Positions 25,427 to 35,464 of a stretch of DNA of 64,000 bases are shown here, one piece after another. Every line of letters starts with the position of its first letter. The stretch's first letter is position 1. The notes under the pieces were generated by a model, which searched no databases, was not told where the DNA came from, and worked only from the letters and a program-made list of their open reading frames with translations. The stretch spans positions 5,689,335-5,753,334 of the forward strand of contig NC_067233.1 in NCBI RefSeq assembly GCF_019924925.1, given 5' to 3'. This stretch comes from Ctenopharyngodon idella (taxonomy: Eukaryota; Chordata; Actinopteri; Cypriniformes; Xenocyprididae). A program made the translations under genes and the position numbers.

Positions 25427-27264
25427 TTGGGAGCGAGTTATTCATTTGTGGCCACGATATACATATTTTTTTCCTGCATGTCATTTGTGGAACACCTTAA
25501 TAACTGCATTTTCTGAAGAAGCCCCAAGTCTGTATTATTTATGGCTCAGCTCCTGCATTCCATGTGAGTCTACAAGATTTTTTCTTGGAATGCACAATAT
25601 TTATGTACTATATTGGTTATTGGTCATTTATTAGAGAATATCCCATTAATTGTATTGGTCAATACTGGACACATGCTAATTTGCTCATTTTTACATTTAG
25701 CTCTCATCTAAAGTAGATCTCTAAGAGGACTAATAATTTAATAACACTGTTAAATATAATCTTTTACCAAATCTCCAAATGAATATCCATTTTTCATACT
25801 GTATAATTATAATGCTGTAATGTCTGAATTCAGTTCATGTTGTTGTTTTTTTACTTTGTTTTTGTTTTATTTTAAGTTTATTAAAGCAAAATTTCACCTT
25901 ATTAAATGATCCACCAGGAGAACATTATGAAGAATCATCATTAAGTCTAACCGTTTATAATAGCAGACATTTGCTTAAAAAAACCTCAATATCTGAGATG
26001 TTCATGTCTGTATCATAAACGGTGCAGTATGAGTATCATTATTAGCCTTAGCAAGCACCAATCATTCAATGCCATATAAGAACGTTTTTCCACAAAGAAC
26101 TTTATGTACTGGTGCTTCAAAGAACCCAGAAATCAATGTATAATACACTGATCTGAAGAACCTATAAAGTAAAATCTAAAACTTTTAAATCGCAAAGGAT
26201 CATAAAGCAACTCATGGTCCACAAAATGGTCATTTTTAAGAATCCTGTGGTGTAGAACCACCCCTCATGCTCGCATCAGCTGCCACTCGGCTTGACGGCA
26301 GGTCAGTCGTAACAAATTCGGAGGTGATAAACTGCGAATGGCTTCCCTGGCACCTGTCCTAACAGCAGAGCTCTGGGAATCCCCAAAGTCCAGTCACTCA
26401 TTTTTAATCGATGTGTCTTCATCCGTACGTGAGGTGTGGGGCTGCCGTAGTGCTCCAGTGGTGCTGTGTCCGGTCTAGACTTCCTCTTTGCCCGTGACTC
26501 CAGCTGCCTGGCTACTCAAGCGGCAGAAGAGGCAGTGGGGAACCGGTAACCAGCTGCAGGTTGACAGGAGATAAATGGCTCCATTAGTGTGTCTGGGCCG
26601 CAGGGCGGAGTCTGACCCACTGGCCCACCCAGCACCACAGTAAGCTACTTACAAACATCAAACAACATACTTCCTCATCCTGGACGGACCTGCCAGGGAA
26701 CGCTAGCACAGTGAGTTATCTTGTGTCCTGGCTGGAATGGCCTATATTGTACCATCTGGATGGTAGGTCAGTGTTATGGCAGGTTTATGAAAGATTCCAG
26801 TGTCATTCTGGTTTTACTTCATATTGAATTCTAATATTTTTGTCAAAGTTTGAGGAAATGTTTCATTTCAACGTAAATTGGATTACACTATCATAAGGTA
26901 TACTGGATTGCCATCTTATCGACCACCTTGCTCTCTAGTTGTCAGCCACGTAAAAATCCATGTCAGTCAACCACTAGATTAAATATTTCTGGTATGGAGA
27001 AGTGCTTAAACTGATGTAATGGTATATGTGATACTTAGCTGTATTTCTGACTCAGATGGAGTTTGTTATTTAGACTTTGCATTGTATGAACATATTTCTC
27101 ATATGACTCACTCCACTAAGGACAATGGCTTGTGATTTTGTTTTGTTTTTTTGTTTTTTTTTGTTTTTTTTTTCTCCCTTCTTTGGTCTATGTAATGTGG
27201 ACAATACATGTATTCTAAATAACGATTAAAATATGTAAACTGCTAAACTTTCTACTATACCATT

Positions 27265-27265
<1 letters not shown>

Positions 27266-27312
<47 letters not shown>
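27266..27312. repeat. (GATA)n(GA)n microsatellite
   Basis: GATA units pass into GA units and directly abut the dispersed element at 27314. Confidence 0.95.
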
Positions 27313-27313
<1 letters not shown>

Positions 27314-27315
<2 letters not shown>

Positions 27316-27988
27316 GGGGCTTTACATTAACAAATGCGGGTGGATTTCAGCAGTGTCGTGTAACACAGTCTCTCCTACTAGATACTTTGGCAGGTTGAAT
27401 TTTATATATAATATATAAATTTTTTCAGTTGTTGCCTTTTAAAAAGGCATCTGAAATAATAAACTAAGTGCAATGTAGTGTTGTCAAAAATATCGATTTT
27501 TCTATACATATCGATTCTGAAATATCTGAAACGCTTCCAATACTTTTTCCGCAGAATAGATACATGATACCTTTCTCGCTCTCTCATCTCTCCGACAGCA
27601 AGTTGACCCGCAAACCCGCCTCCTCTCACTCACTTGTTTCATTTGCTCCATGATGAATATTGTTGGTGTTACAGGGCTTGCATTTCGGTGTGGGATTGCG
27701 CGTAATATTTCACATAATTTTACTCATTCCCGCAGATTTTGTGCTCACACCCCGCCTCTCAGTACTAAACTGAGTTCTTTTTCACTGCTTATTGCGCTCA
27801 AACAGTCAAATACACACAAAATAATGTCAAAATGCCAGTCTTGGTGAATATTCACGTAAACACAGTCAGTTATGTTTGAACGTAAACAGTTGAGAAAGAA
27901 AACGCATGTGTAACAGTATAATGGATCCTTGTGTCAGGTCTTAAAGTGACAACAGCATCTGCTGCCAAAAAGTTAATGTCCAGCCCTG
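27314..27988. mobile_element. Copy of the CAGGGCT-ended element (hAT-like), diverged left end
   Basis: It is collinear with 40339-41099: GCGGGTGGATTTCAGCAG, AATAATAAACTAAGTGCAAT, GATGAATATTGTTGGTGTTA and ACAAAATAATGTCAAAATG are shared. It ends CAGCCCTG against CAAGCCCTG in the other copy. It contains no transposase frame. Confidence 0.7.
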
Positions 27989-28030
27989 GATGGATGGATG
28001 GATGGATGGATGGATGGATGGATGGATGGA
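27987..28030. repeat. (GGAT)n microsatellite
   Basis: Tandem GGAT units starting at the last bases of the adjoining element. Confidence 0.95.
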
Positions 28031-29207
28031 AAGTGAATTAAACTAAATGTTTATGTAAATGTGTGTGTGCCCATCTTTGTAGCTGACTAGTCTTATCTAA
28101 AATTAACCACAGAGACAGTTTTAGTGACCCTTTATATGTGTTGTAAGTAATCATTGTCTCATTATCATTGTATGCATATAATTCAAGGAAGAGCAGTCCT
28201 TAGAGACATTTTAAAAGCGACTTGTCCCTATTGTTTAGACAAGGCTAATTGTCATTGTTCCAGAAATGCCATACCTCTCAGTGACGCATTGGTGCCGTGT
28301 TGGTTTTTCTTTTTTCTTCTGTCCTAACAGACACAGAAAAAGCGGAATCCCAGGAGAACCTGACACTGGACGATTAAATGCAACTGCCATCTTTTAAACT
28401 AGCTTTGCTTAGTATTTGTTTTTTATAGTGGGTTCTCTTGAGATTATTTGAGAAAGACGACATTTTGTATTACCTTTGGATTTTATTAGCAAATATATCA
28501 GCAGCGAGGCAGCTAGGGTTGCTTTTAGGCAAACATGTTAGGCACCTGATGTACGTGTGCGCCTGCGATTGAGCACTAAGTAGCTTTGTTAAATCATTAC
28601 CATATGAGTCATCTCTTATAGAGACTGCTTTTCGTCTTTTTTATTCCAATTCAACATCAAAGGGGAAAATAATGCCTTAATCAAGCCGAGAACAGATCAA
28701 ATAAACCAGACTCGGCTCTGAGTACTTGTGCATCCATGTTTGTGCCTGAGAAGGGCTGTTCATGAGCAAAAGCAGACTCTGATCAGCCTCCATATGGAGC
28801 ACTTCATCATAATCAGATTATATGATGTGGTGTCTTTCTTTGAAAGCAGTAAACTGTTTGCTTCTCCACTTCTCCAATCCATCACTTGTTCTGCCTGTTA
28901 CACTTAAAATAGACGTTTACGTGCTAAACCTCATGACTCTCTCTGTATGTTTTAAATATCTGCATTTAAAACATCAGATTTGTATAGGGTGCTGGAGTAC
29001 ATTGCTGACCTCATCACTTCATTGTGACCTTCATTAAGCCCCACCTTAAAACCACTGCTGACTGTTTCTTCTTCAGCAGAACTGCCAGATTACCAGGCAA
29101 GCTTTTGCTCTTTTCTAATCTTAAATCCTGTGTGTTTGAATAATTGTCAGTGCAACTAGCAGTGGAGATTTAAAGGGAAACCATTTAAACTTATATAAAT
29201 AAGTTAA

Positions 29208-30062
29208 AGGGTTCCTTGATTATGATTTCATTTATTTAACTTTAGTTAACGTGTAATGTTGCTGTTTGAGCATAAACAACACCTGCAATTTACGACACTC
29301 AAAGTTCAATGCAAAGGGAGATTTTTTTTTTTTTTTTTTTTTTACAGAAATTGCTTTTTAAGGACTTAAACAAATGGCTGGTAGGGACTACAGCGAGCTT
29401 CTTACCAGGTTAATGACATCACAAACCCCAAAATTTACACAAACCCTGCCCCCGAGAACACGCAACAAAGGGGGTGAGGCCATGTTGGGCTGCTTTAAAG
29501 AAGAGGAAGAGTTGTTATAGTAGAGTGTTGTTACCATGCTGTCATTTTACGCTAGACTGCTTCACAAACGAGGGTCAATTCAACGCTGGATTTGCACAAA
29601 AGATCAACATGACGGCACATGCTAGTCGATGAGTTAAATCAACTCCACAGCAACTACATAAATTTATCCACTAACCATTCAGAAATGTCCAGTTGCATTC
29701 TAAAAGTTGTAACTTCTTCCTGAGTCTCTATCAGTGTCCGACTCCGGTTTGAACAATGTAAGGCTGAACACCTTCGTCATTTTGGCTGTGTGAGATTCTC
29801 CAGCTTTGTTGTTGTTGAGCAACCGAAGCGTGAGCTGTTAAAGCTCCACCCTCTTCTGGAAGGGGGGCCGGGAGCAGCAGCTCATTTGTATTTAAAGGGA
29901 CAAACACAAAAATGGTGTTTTGCTCACACCCAAATAGGGGCAAATGTGACCAGCTATAATAAATGATCTGTGGGGTATTTTGAGCTGAAACTTCATAGGC
30001 GCATTCAGAGAACACCAGAGACTTATATTACATCTTGTGAAAAGGGGCATAATAGATCCCCT
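29208..30062. mobile_element. Second copy of the AGGGG...CCCCT TTAA element (855 bp)
   Basis: It is collinear with 13615-14397 but has an extra segment around 29610-29700 (CACATGCTAGTCGATGAG onward) and a long poly(T) at 29323-29343. TTAA is present at both ends. Confidence 0.85.
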
Positions 30063-31223
30063 TTAAGAACAGTTCAGTTAACTCATGCTAATGGTTTCAG
30101 GTGTCTGAGTTAGAGTATTTGCCTCAATTCTGTTTCACAGTCTCCACAAGTTTTTTGGCCAGTCATTCACACTCAAAATATGTGTGTAGGGAGGCAGAGA
30201 GAGAGATTTTGTAACCATAATTGTTCAAAAGTGTACAAAAAGAACTTACTGTTGATCGGCACCTCTGCAAACTGGCATCTTTTTTTTACAGGATTCAAAA
30301 TCTCCCACACTGGCGAGAACTTTTTTGGTCGCGGGTTGAGTGTCTCGCTTTAGTCTGTCATCACCTCTGACATCTCTACACACTACGTCATCATCTTTTT
30401 TTCTGTTTTATGAAAGATGGCACCTAACATTGAGGTGCAATGCTGCCACCTACCATGTTGGAGTGTCAATTAGATATTTACATTGTGGTATTAACATGAT
30501 GTCAAACTTTGTTTTTTTAAATATCATGGTTTTTGTCAATACAGAAATAGTGTGACACCCCAGTGCAAACTTTCAATGATTCCTTTTCTCGCAGAACCCT
30601 CCTGCTATCCATCAAGGTGACTTTTACATAAGGACAGAAGTTCTTATTACCATAATATCTGCAAGTTATTTATTTTTTTTCCCCAGCAATGACTTCATCC
30701 AGTTTCCCACTGGTCCACTGCTGCTTTAATCACATGCTCTTCTTGGCTTGCCGTCATAAGTGCCTGTCGAGTTAAAGGTTTAGTACAAAATCTCAGGATG
30801 TCTGCTGACTTCAAGAGCTTTTGGCTCTTCACAGGAGCTGTCAGATATTTTTAAGCAGCAGTCAGGGGCTTCAGTTTCCTTGTCAGAAATGGCAGTAGCT
30901 TGCTGCTCCAGTAGAGCCGTGTGTCTAGAAGATTCTGACACGCTCAATAGCCATTTAAGACGATGGAGCTGAAGCCTAATGTGAGAATGATAGCATGGAG
31001 ATGGACGGTGTCGCTGTTAGATCAGAAGGTGCGGGGAAATGTGATAGACTAAGGCAATGTGATCATAGCCTTTTACGTGTGCTTGGTGTCCTGCATTGAT
31101 TTGTATGTAACATCAGAGATGGAAATCATTAAAAGCCACCCAGCGGTCTGGTGCAATCGATATGAATTCACATGGCTGCACACAGGCTCAATGAGGAGAG
31201 ATGGGAATAAAAATTAAAGCTCA

Positions 31224-31250
31224 AATAATAATAATAATAATAATAATAAT
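31224..31250. repeat. (AAT)n microsatellite
   Basis: A run of ATA/AAT trinucleotides in a broader AT-rich stretch to about 31360. Confidence 0.9.
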
Positions 31251-32162
31251 ATATGAATGAATAAGCAAATGAATAAAAAATTTTTATTTTTAATATTATT
31301 ATTATTATCTGTATTTTTTTTTTAAATATTATATAAATAATAATTATAATAATATAAAATAGTGCTGAAAGTCTCACATTAATCTGCTCCAGGAAACTGT
31401 GTCTTTAAATTCCCTCATTTTAGTGCTACTGCAACCAAAACTATGATTACTGTGACTATGTGTACTGTTTTGTGCAGTAAAGTTATATTTAGCATGTTCA
31501 TATTTGACTGCAAATTCAGACAAAAAAACCTTTTTTGTCTATTTACACATACACGTCTGTTTATACTAGAAGCGTTTTAGCTGAAGATGTTTCACATCCC
31601 ACAATGGGCGCTTCAAGTGTTGATTATAATGAGAGCAATTTACTTTTGGCCGCACTGTCTGGTGTACACATGGTGTCAGAAAAACCGCCTGACATAAGTA
31701 TATATTAGAATTATATATAATTAAACAGGACGTTTACCGTAACAGTAGTATAGTTTCTTCATAATTTCCTTGTTTGTATGACTGTAGGCCTATATGTTAA
31801 CCAAACAGGCAATGTATCATCATACTGTATAAAGTACAGTTCATTAGCTGAAAAGACAAACACATTTTAACATGCAGGCTGGAGGCGCAGGTGCCCGTGC
31901 TCAGTGATGTGATGTGCTGATTTGGGCCCATTCATATTCATCAAAGCAGAAACATTGTAATCTGCTAAAGCCCCTCCATTAAAACAGAAGCGATGTGGCT
32001 CAAATGTATGATTTAAAATAAACGTGCAGAAGTGGTTTTACTTCGGGGGGGTTAGCTTTAAACTGTTTTAAGTGAAGTGATGCATCATATTGGGTCTTAA
32101 TCGATGGACAGAGGAGATGTTGCTTGATGACATTGATTTGCTTTGCTGAAGCCCAGCAGGTG

Positions 32163-32165
<3 letters not shown>

Positions 32166-32224
<59 letters not shown>

Positions 32225-32262
32225 TGTGTGTGCGTGCGTGCGTGCGTGCGTGCATGCGTGTG
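32166..32262. repeat. (GT)n with (GTGC)n tail
   Basis: A long GT run to 32220, then GTGT and a series of GTGC units to about 32262. Confidence 0.95.
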
Positions 32263-32534
32263 GTGCTGTGCTGTTTACTGTTCCAGAGCATATGTGTGTG
32301 AATAAAAGTGAATGATATGTCAAGTCATGTATGCCTGTTTAATCCTCATCTGTCACAATGACAATGCAGCTTGAAGGCAATCCTTGATCATGTTTTGACA
32401 TTTATGTTCTCTTAGTTTGAACTTGCTACCACTATTGAGCCAAAGATAATGTTTTGTTGTTAACAAATGAATGTATGTTTGCTATCATTAACCATACTGC
32501 TTGCTAGTGATTTTCCGCTCAAAAATCAATCTTT

Positions 32535-32745
32535 CACTCTTAAAAATAAATAAACATAAACAGTGATGCCATAGAAGAACCATTTTTGGTTCCCCAAATA
32601 ATCTTTCAGTGAACAGTTCAGTTAAAAGAACCATTTTAATCATCTATAGAACCTTTTTTAACTTTTTGTCCAATGGAAAGGTTCAATGGATGTTAAAGGT
32701 TTTTCCTGGAACCAGAAATGCCAATAAAGAACCTTTATTTTTAAG
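32535..32745. repeat. Palindromic MITE, CTCTTAAAAATAAA termini
   Basis: CTCTTAAAAATAAA at the left pairs with AACCTTTATTTTTAAG at the right, with ATAGAAGAACCATTTTT and ATCTATAGAACCTTTTT inside. Confidence 0.7.
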
Positions 32746-32990
32746 CCTTAGTTGTCATAACTATTAGGTTATTATAGTATGATTTGTTTTTTTGTTTTTT
32801 GTTTTTTTTAGGCATGTAAATTTAGCTTAGTTCAGTGTCCAATTTCAAAGCACTTTATTAGCATAATTTGTATGCAGCATCAGTACACAACAAAAACAGT
32901 GAAAAAAAAAAAGAAAAAGACCATAATGAGTTTAGTTTAGTTGTTTTAGTCATCTTTATGGCTGCCAGTGTTAGCAATTTCCTGATTTAA

Positions 32991-33212
32991 AGGGATAGTT
33001 CACCCAAAAATGAAAATTCTGTCATCATTAGAAGGAAGAATGTTTGTAACCAAACAGATCTCGCCCTCCATTGACTACTAGTGAGGCGAGATCTGCTTGG
33101 TTACAAACATTCTTCCAAATATATTCCTTTTTGTACAGCAGAATAAAAAAAATGTAGACGTTTGGAACAACTTGAGGGGGAGTAAATTTTCATTTTTGGG
33201 TGAACTGTCCCT
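32991..33212. mobile_element. Complete 222-bp GATAGTTCACCC MITE beside the mid2 coding exon
   Basis: TTAA on both sides; ends AGGGATAGTTCACCCAAAAA and TTTTTGGGTGAACTGTCCCT. The interior is a palindrome (GTAACCAAACAGATCTCGCC against GGCGAGATCTGCTTGGTTAC). It lies 125 bp upstream of the predicted splice acceptor. Confidence 0.88.
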
Positions 33213-33337
33213 TTAAACTATTTACACACAAGTCACTGACTGTGTGTACCTTTTTGTTTTTGAGCGGAATTTCTCTTTGTGCTGCTTTTGCCATACTAAA
33301 ATTGCTTGCCACTAACCCGTAGCTATCCGCCGCACAG

Positions 33338-33393
33338 GTGACTGACCAGCTTCTGTGGGATTTGATGTCACCTTTAGATCGGTTCAATTGAAG
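33338..33393 (+). other. mid2: 5' UTR part of the mid2 coding exon, with predicted acceptor at CGCACAG
   Basis: A candidate 3' splice site, CCGCACAG|GTGAC, lies 56 bp upstream of the start codon. Its polypyrimidine tract is weak; a second AG at 33348-33349 is an alternative. The segment holds a short upstream ORF with ATG at 33365 and stop TGA at 33389-33391, two bases before the mid2 ATG. Its ATG context is weak (T at -3). The exon boundary is a prediction. Confidence 0.45.
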
Positions 33394-34086
33394 ATGGAAA
33401 CACTGGAGTCCGAGCTGACGTGTCCAATCTGCCTGGAATTGTTTGAGGACCCTCTCCTGCTGCCCTGCGCCCACAGCCTGTGCTTCAACTGCGCCCACCG
33501 CATCCTGGTCTCGCACTGCTCCAGCACCAAGCCTCTCGAGTCCATCTCTGCCTTCCAGTGCCCCACCTGCCGCTACGTCATCACGCTCAATCAGCGCGGC
33601 CTGGAGGGCCTGAAGCGCAATGTGACGCTGCAGAACATCATCGACCGCTTCCAGAAGGCCTCCGTCAGTGGGCCCAACTCCCCCAACGAGAGTCGTCGGC
33701 CGCGGCCCTACAGCGCCACGCTCGGCGGGAGCGCGAGGGGCAGCCCCGCCAGTAGCGCCATGTCCCTGGAGCGCGTTGGCTGCCAGTTCTGCGATCAAGA
33801 GCCCCCGCGGGAGGCGGTCAAGACGTGCGTGACTTGCGAGGTGTCGTACTGCGACCGCTGCCTGCGGGCCACGCACCCCAATAAGAAGCCCTTCACCAGC
33901 CATCGTCTGGTGGAGCCGGTGGCGGATGCTCAGCTGCGTGGGCTGGCCTGCTTGGAGCATGAGAACGAGAAGGTGAACATGTACTGCGTGGTGGACGACC
34001 AGCTGATCTGCGCTCTCTGCAAGCTGGTGGGACGGCATCGCGAGCATCAGGTCACCTCGCTTAGTGATCGTTTCGACAAGCTTAAG
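33394..34086 (+). CDS. mid2: mid2 coding exon 1: RING finger, B-box 1 and B-box 2 (residues 1-231)
   Basis: Start of the E3 ubiquitin ligase MID2 (TRIM1), a microtubule-associated TRIM protein of the C-I subgroup. The translation begins METLESELTCPICLELFEDP, the shared MID1/MID2 N-terminus. RING zinc ligands are C10, C13, C25, H27, C30, C33, C56 and C59. B-box 1 ligands are C130, C133, C145, C148, C153, C156, H161 and H170. B-box 2 ligands are C186, H189, C198, D201, C206, C209, H215 and H218. All are intact. The ATG was chosen because the family begins exactly there and its context is strong (A at -3, G at +4). The exon ends AAG|GTGAGT, phase 0. It is GC-rich against AT-rich flanks. MID2 rather than MID1 is favoured by DRCLRATHPNKKPFTSHRLVEP and by exon 2. 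The RING/B-box linker is about 11 residues longer than in MID1. In known family members B-box 1 binds the PP2A regulator alpha4; here that role is inferred. Confidence 0.96.
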
Positions 34087-34379
34087 GTGAGTCCTGAACT
34101 TGATTTTTAAGGCAAGACACCGCAGATGTATAGGGTAGAAAATGTAACTAATAGAAATCAATTTACTGATTATACAGAGCCTGGGAAGTCACCTGTAGGA
34201 GAAAATAATAAGACCCACAAGTCCATGGCCACAGTTTTGCAATTCATCCCCTCAGTTTATAAACCACATGTTCAGATTTGTAAACCGTACCTTTGGTTTT
34301 TCAATCTGTACCCACAAATTCATCCGTGCTTGCACTTTCGCAGTCAATTAATGATTAATAAACCGAGGGAACAATTTAA

Positions 34380-35175
34380 AGGATTAGTTCACTTTAAAAT
34401 GAAAATTACCCCAAGCTTTACTCACTCTCAAGCCATCCTAGGTGTATATGACTTTCTTCTTTCTGATGAACACAATCGGAGTTATATTAATAAATATCCT
34501 GACGCATCCAAGCTTTATAATGGCAGTGAACGGGAAACAATGAGTATGAAGCTCAAGAAAGTGCATCCATCCAAAGCAAAACGTACTTCACACGGCTCCA
34601 GGGGGTTAATAAAGGCCTTCTGAAGCGAAGCGATGTGTTTGTGTAAGAAAAATATCCATATTTAACAAGTTATAAAGTAAAATATCTAGCTTCCGCCAGA
34701 CCCCCTTCCGTATTTAACTTAGGAAAAAAGCATAACTGACGTCGCGTAAGTTGCGTTTTTTTCATAAGTTGAATATGGAAGGCATAGCAAAAGCATTTTG
34801 AAATGCAAGAGTTTTACACTTTCTTTGTAAGTTGAATCCGGAATGCGGTCTGGCGGAAGCTAGAAATTTAACTTTATAACTTGTTAAATATGGATATTTT
34901 TTTACACAAATGCATCGCTTCACTTCAGAAGGCCTTTATTAACCCCCCGGAGCCGTGTAAAATACATTTATAATGGATGGATGTGGATGGATGCACTTTC
35001 TTGAGCTTCATACTACGTTTCCCGTTCACTGCCATTATAGTGCTTGGATGCGTCAGGATATTTATTAATATAACTCCGATTGTGTTCATCAGAAAGAAGA
35101 AAGTCATATACACCTAGGTTGGCTTGAGGGTGAGTAAAGCTTGTGGAAATTTTCACTTCAAAGTGAAGTAATCCT
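34380..35175. mobile_element. Complete 796-bp palindromic MITE, AGGATTAGTTCACTTT termini
   Basis: TTAA on both sides. The left arm (ACTCTCAAGCCATCCTAGGT, GGCCTTCTGAAGCGAAGCGA) is mirrored in the right arm. The centre is near 34770, in a stretch related to CTTCCGCCAGACC. It sits 294 bp inside the large mid2 intron. Other copies are at 50753 and 62828. Confidence 0.85.
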
Positions 35176-35281
35176 TTAAGAATCTGTAAGTCCAGTTTAT
35201 AAACTAAGAGGACGAATTGCAAAACCGTGGCCACGGATTTGCGTGTCTTGTTTTTTTTGTTGTTGTTTTTTTCTCCTACAG

Positions 35282-35464
35282 GTGACTTCCCGGGCTCTGT
35301 ATGATTGCATTAAGGATTGCAAATGCTATGTTATGGCAAATATGCCAATGAGGCATTACCTAATTAATTATGCAATAATTTGCATACATTTCCAAAACAG
35401 AAATCTGAACATGGATAAAGTCAGGTTTCAAATTCTTGTTTTATTATTAGAGTCAGGTTTTTAA
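35282..35464 (+). other. Speculative alternative 3'-terminal exon of mid2
   Basis: A long T-rich tract followed by TCTCCTACAG makes a strong-looking 3' splice site at 35281. The frame after it (VTSRALYDCIKDC..., 60 codons, stop at 35462) is in phase with coding exon 1. An AATAAA lies at 35578-35583. Using it would end the protein after the B-boxes. There is no family support for this peptide, so it may be chance. Confidence 0.15.

Larger units (their letters stand above)
7251..33337 (+). other. mid2: Putative mid2 5' intron (about 26 kb), no coding exon recognised
   Basis: If the leader exon ending at 7250 is joined to 33338, this is the first intron. I find no protein-coding exon, rRNA or functional tRNA in it. 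It holds the DNA-transposon copies and microsatellites listed separately. The stretches 14405-16320, 17000-18930, 19440-20940, 25430-27260, 28030-29200 and 30070-32160 show nothing I can name beyond short homopolymers and scattered AT-rich sequence. Confidence 0.4.

Noticed and set aside
33355..33393. In-frame extension upstream of the mid2 ATG from a GTG
   Set aside because: The family starts at METLESEL, GTG is not a likely start here, and the ATG at 33394 has a strong context.
33190..34161. 323-codon open frame on the minus strand across the mid2 exon
   Set aside because: It is the antisense shadow of a GC-rich coding exon: the + strand has the RING and B-box ligands and correct splice sites, while the minus frame has no recognisable domain and runs through the MITE-side intron.
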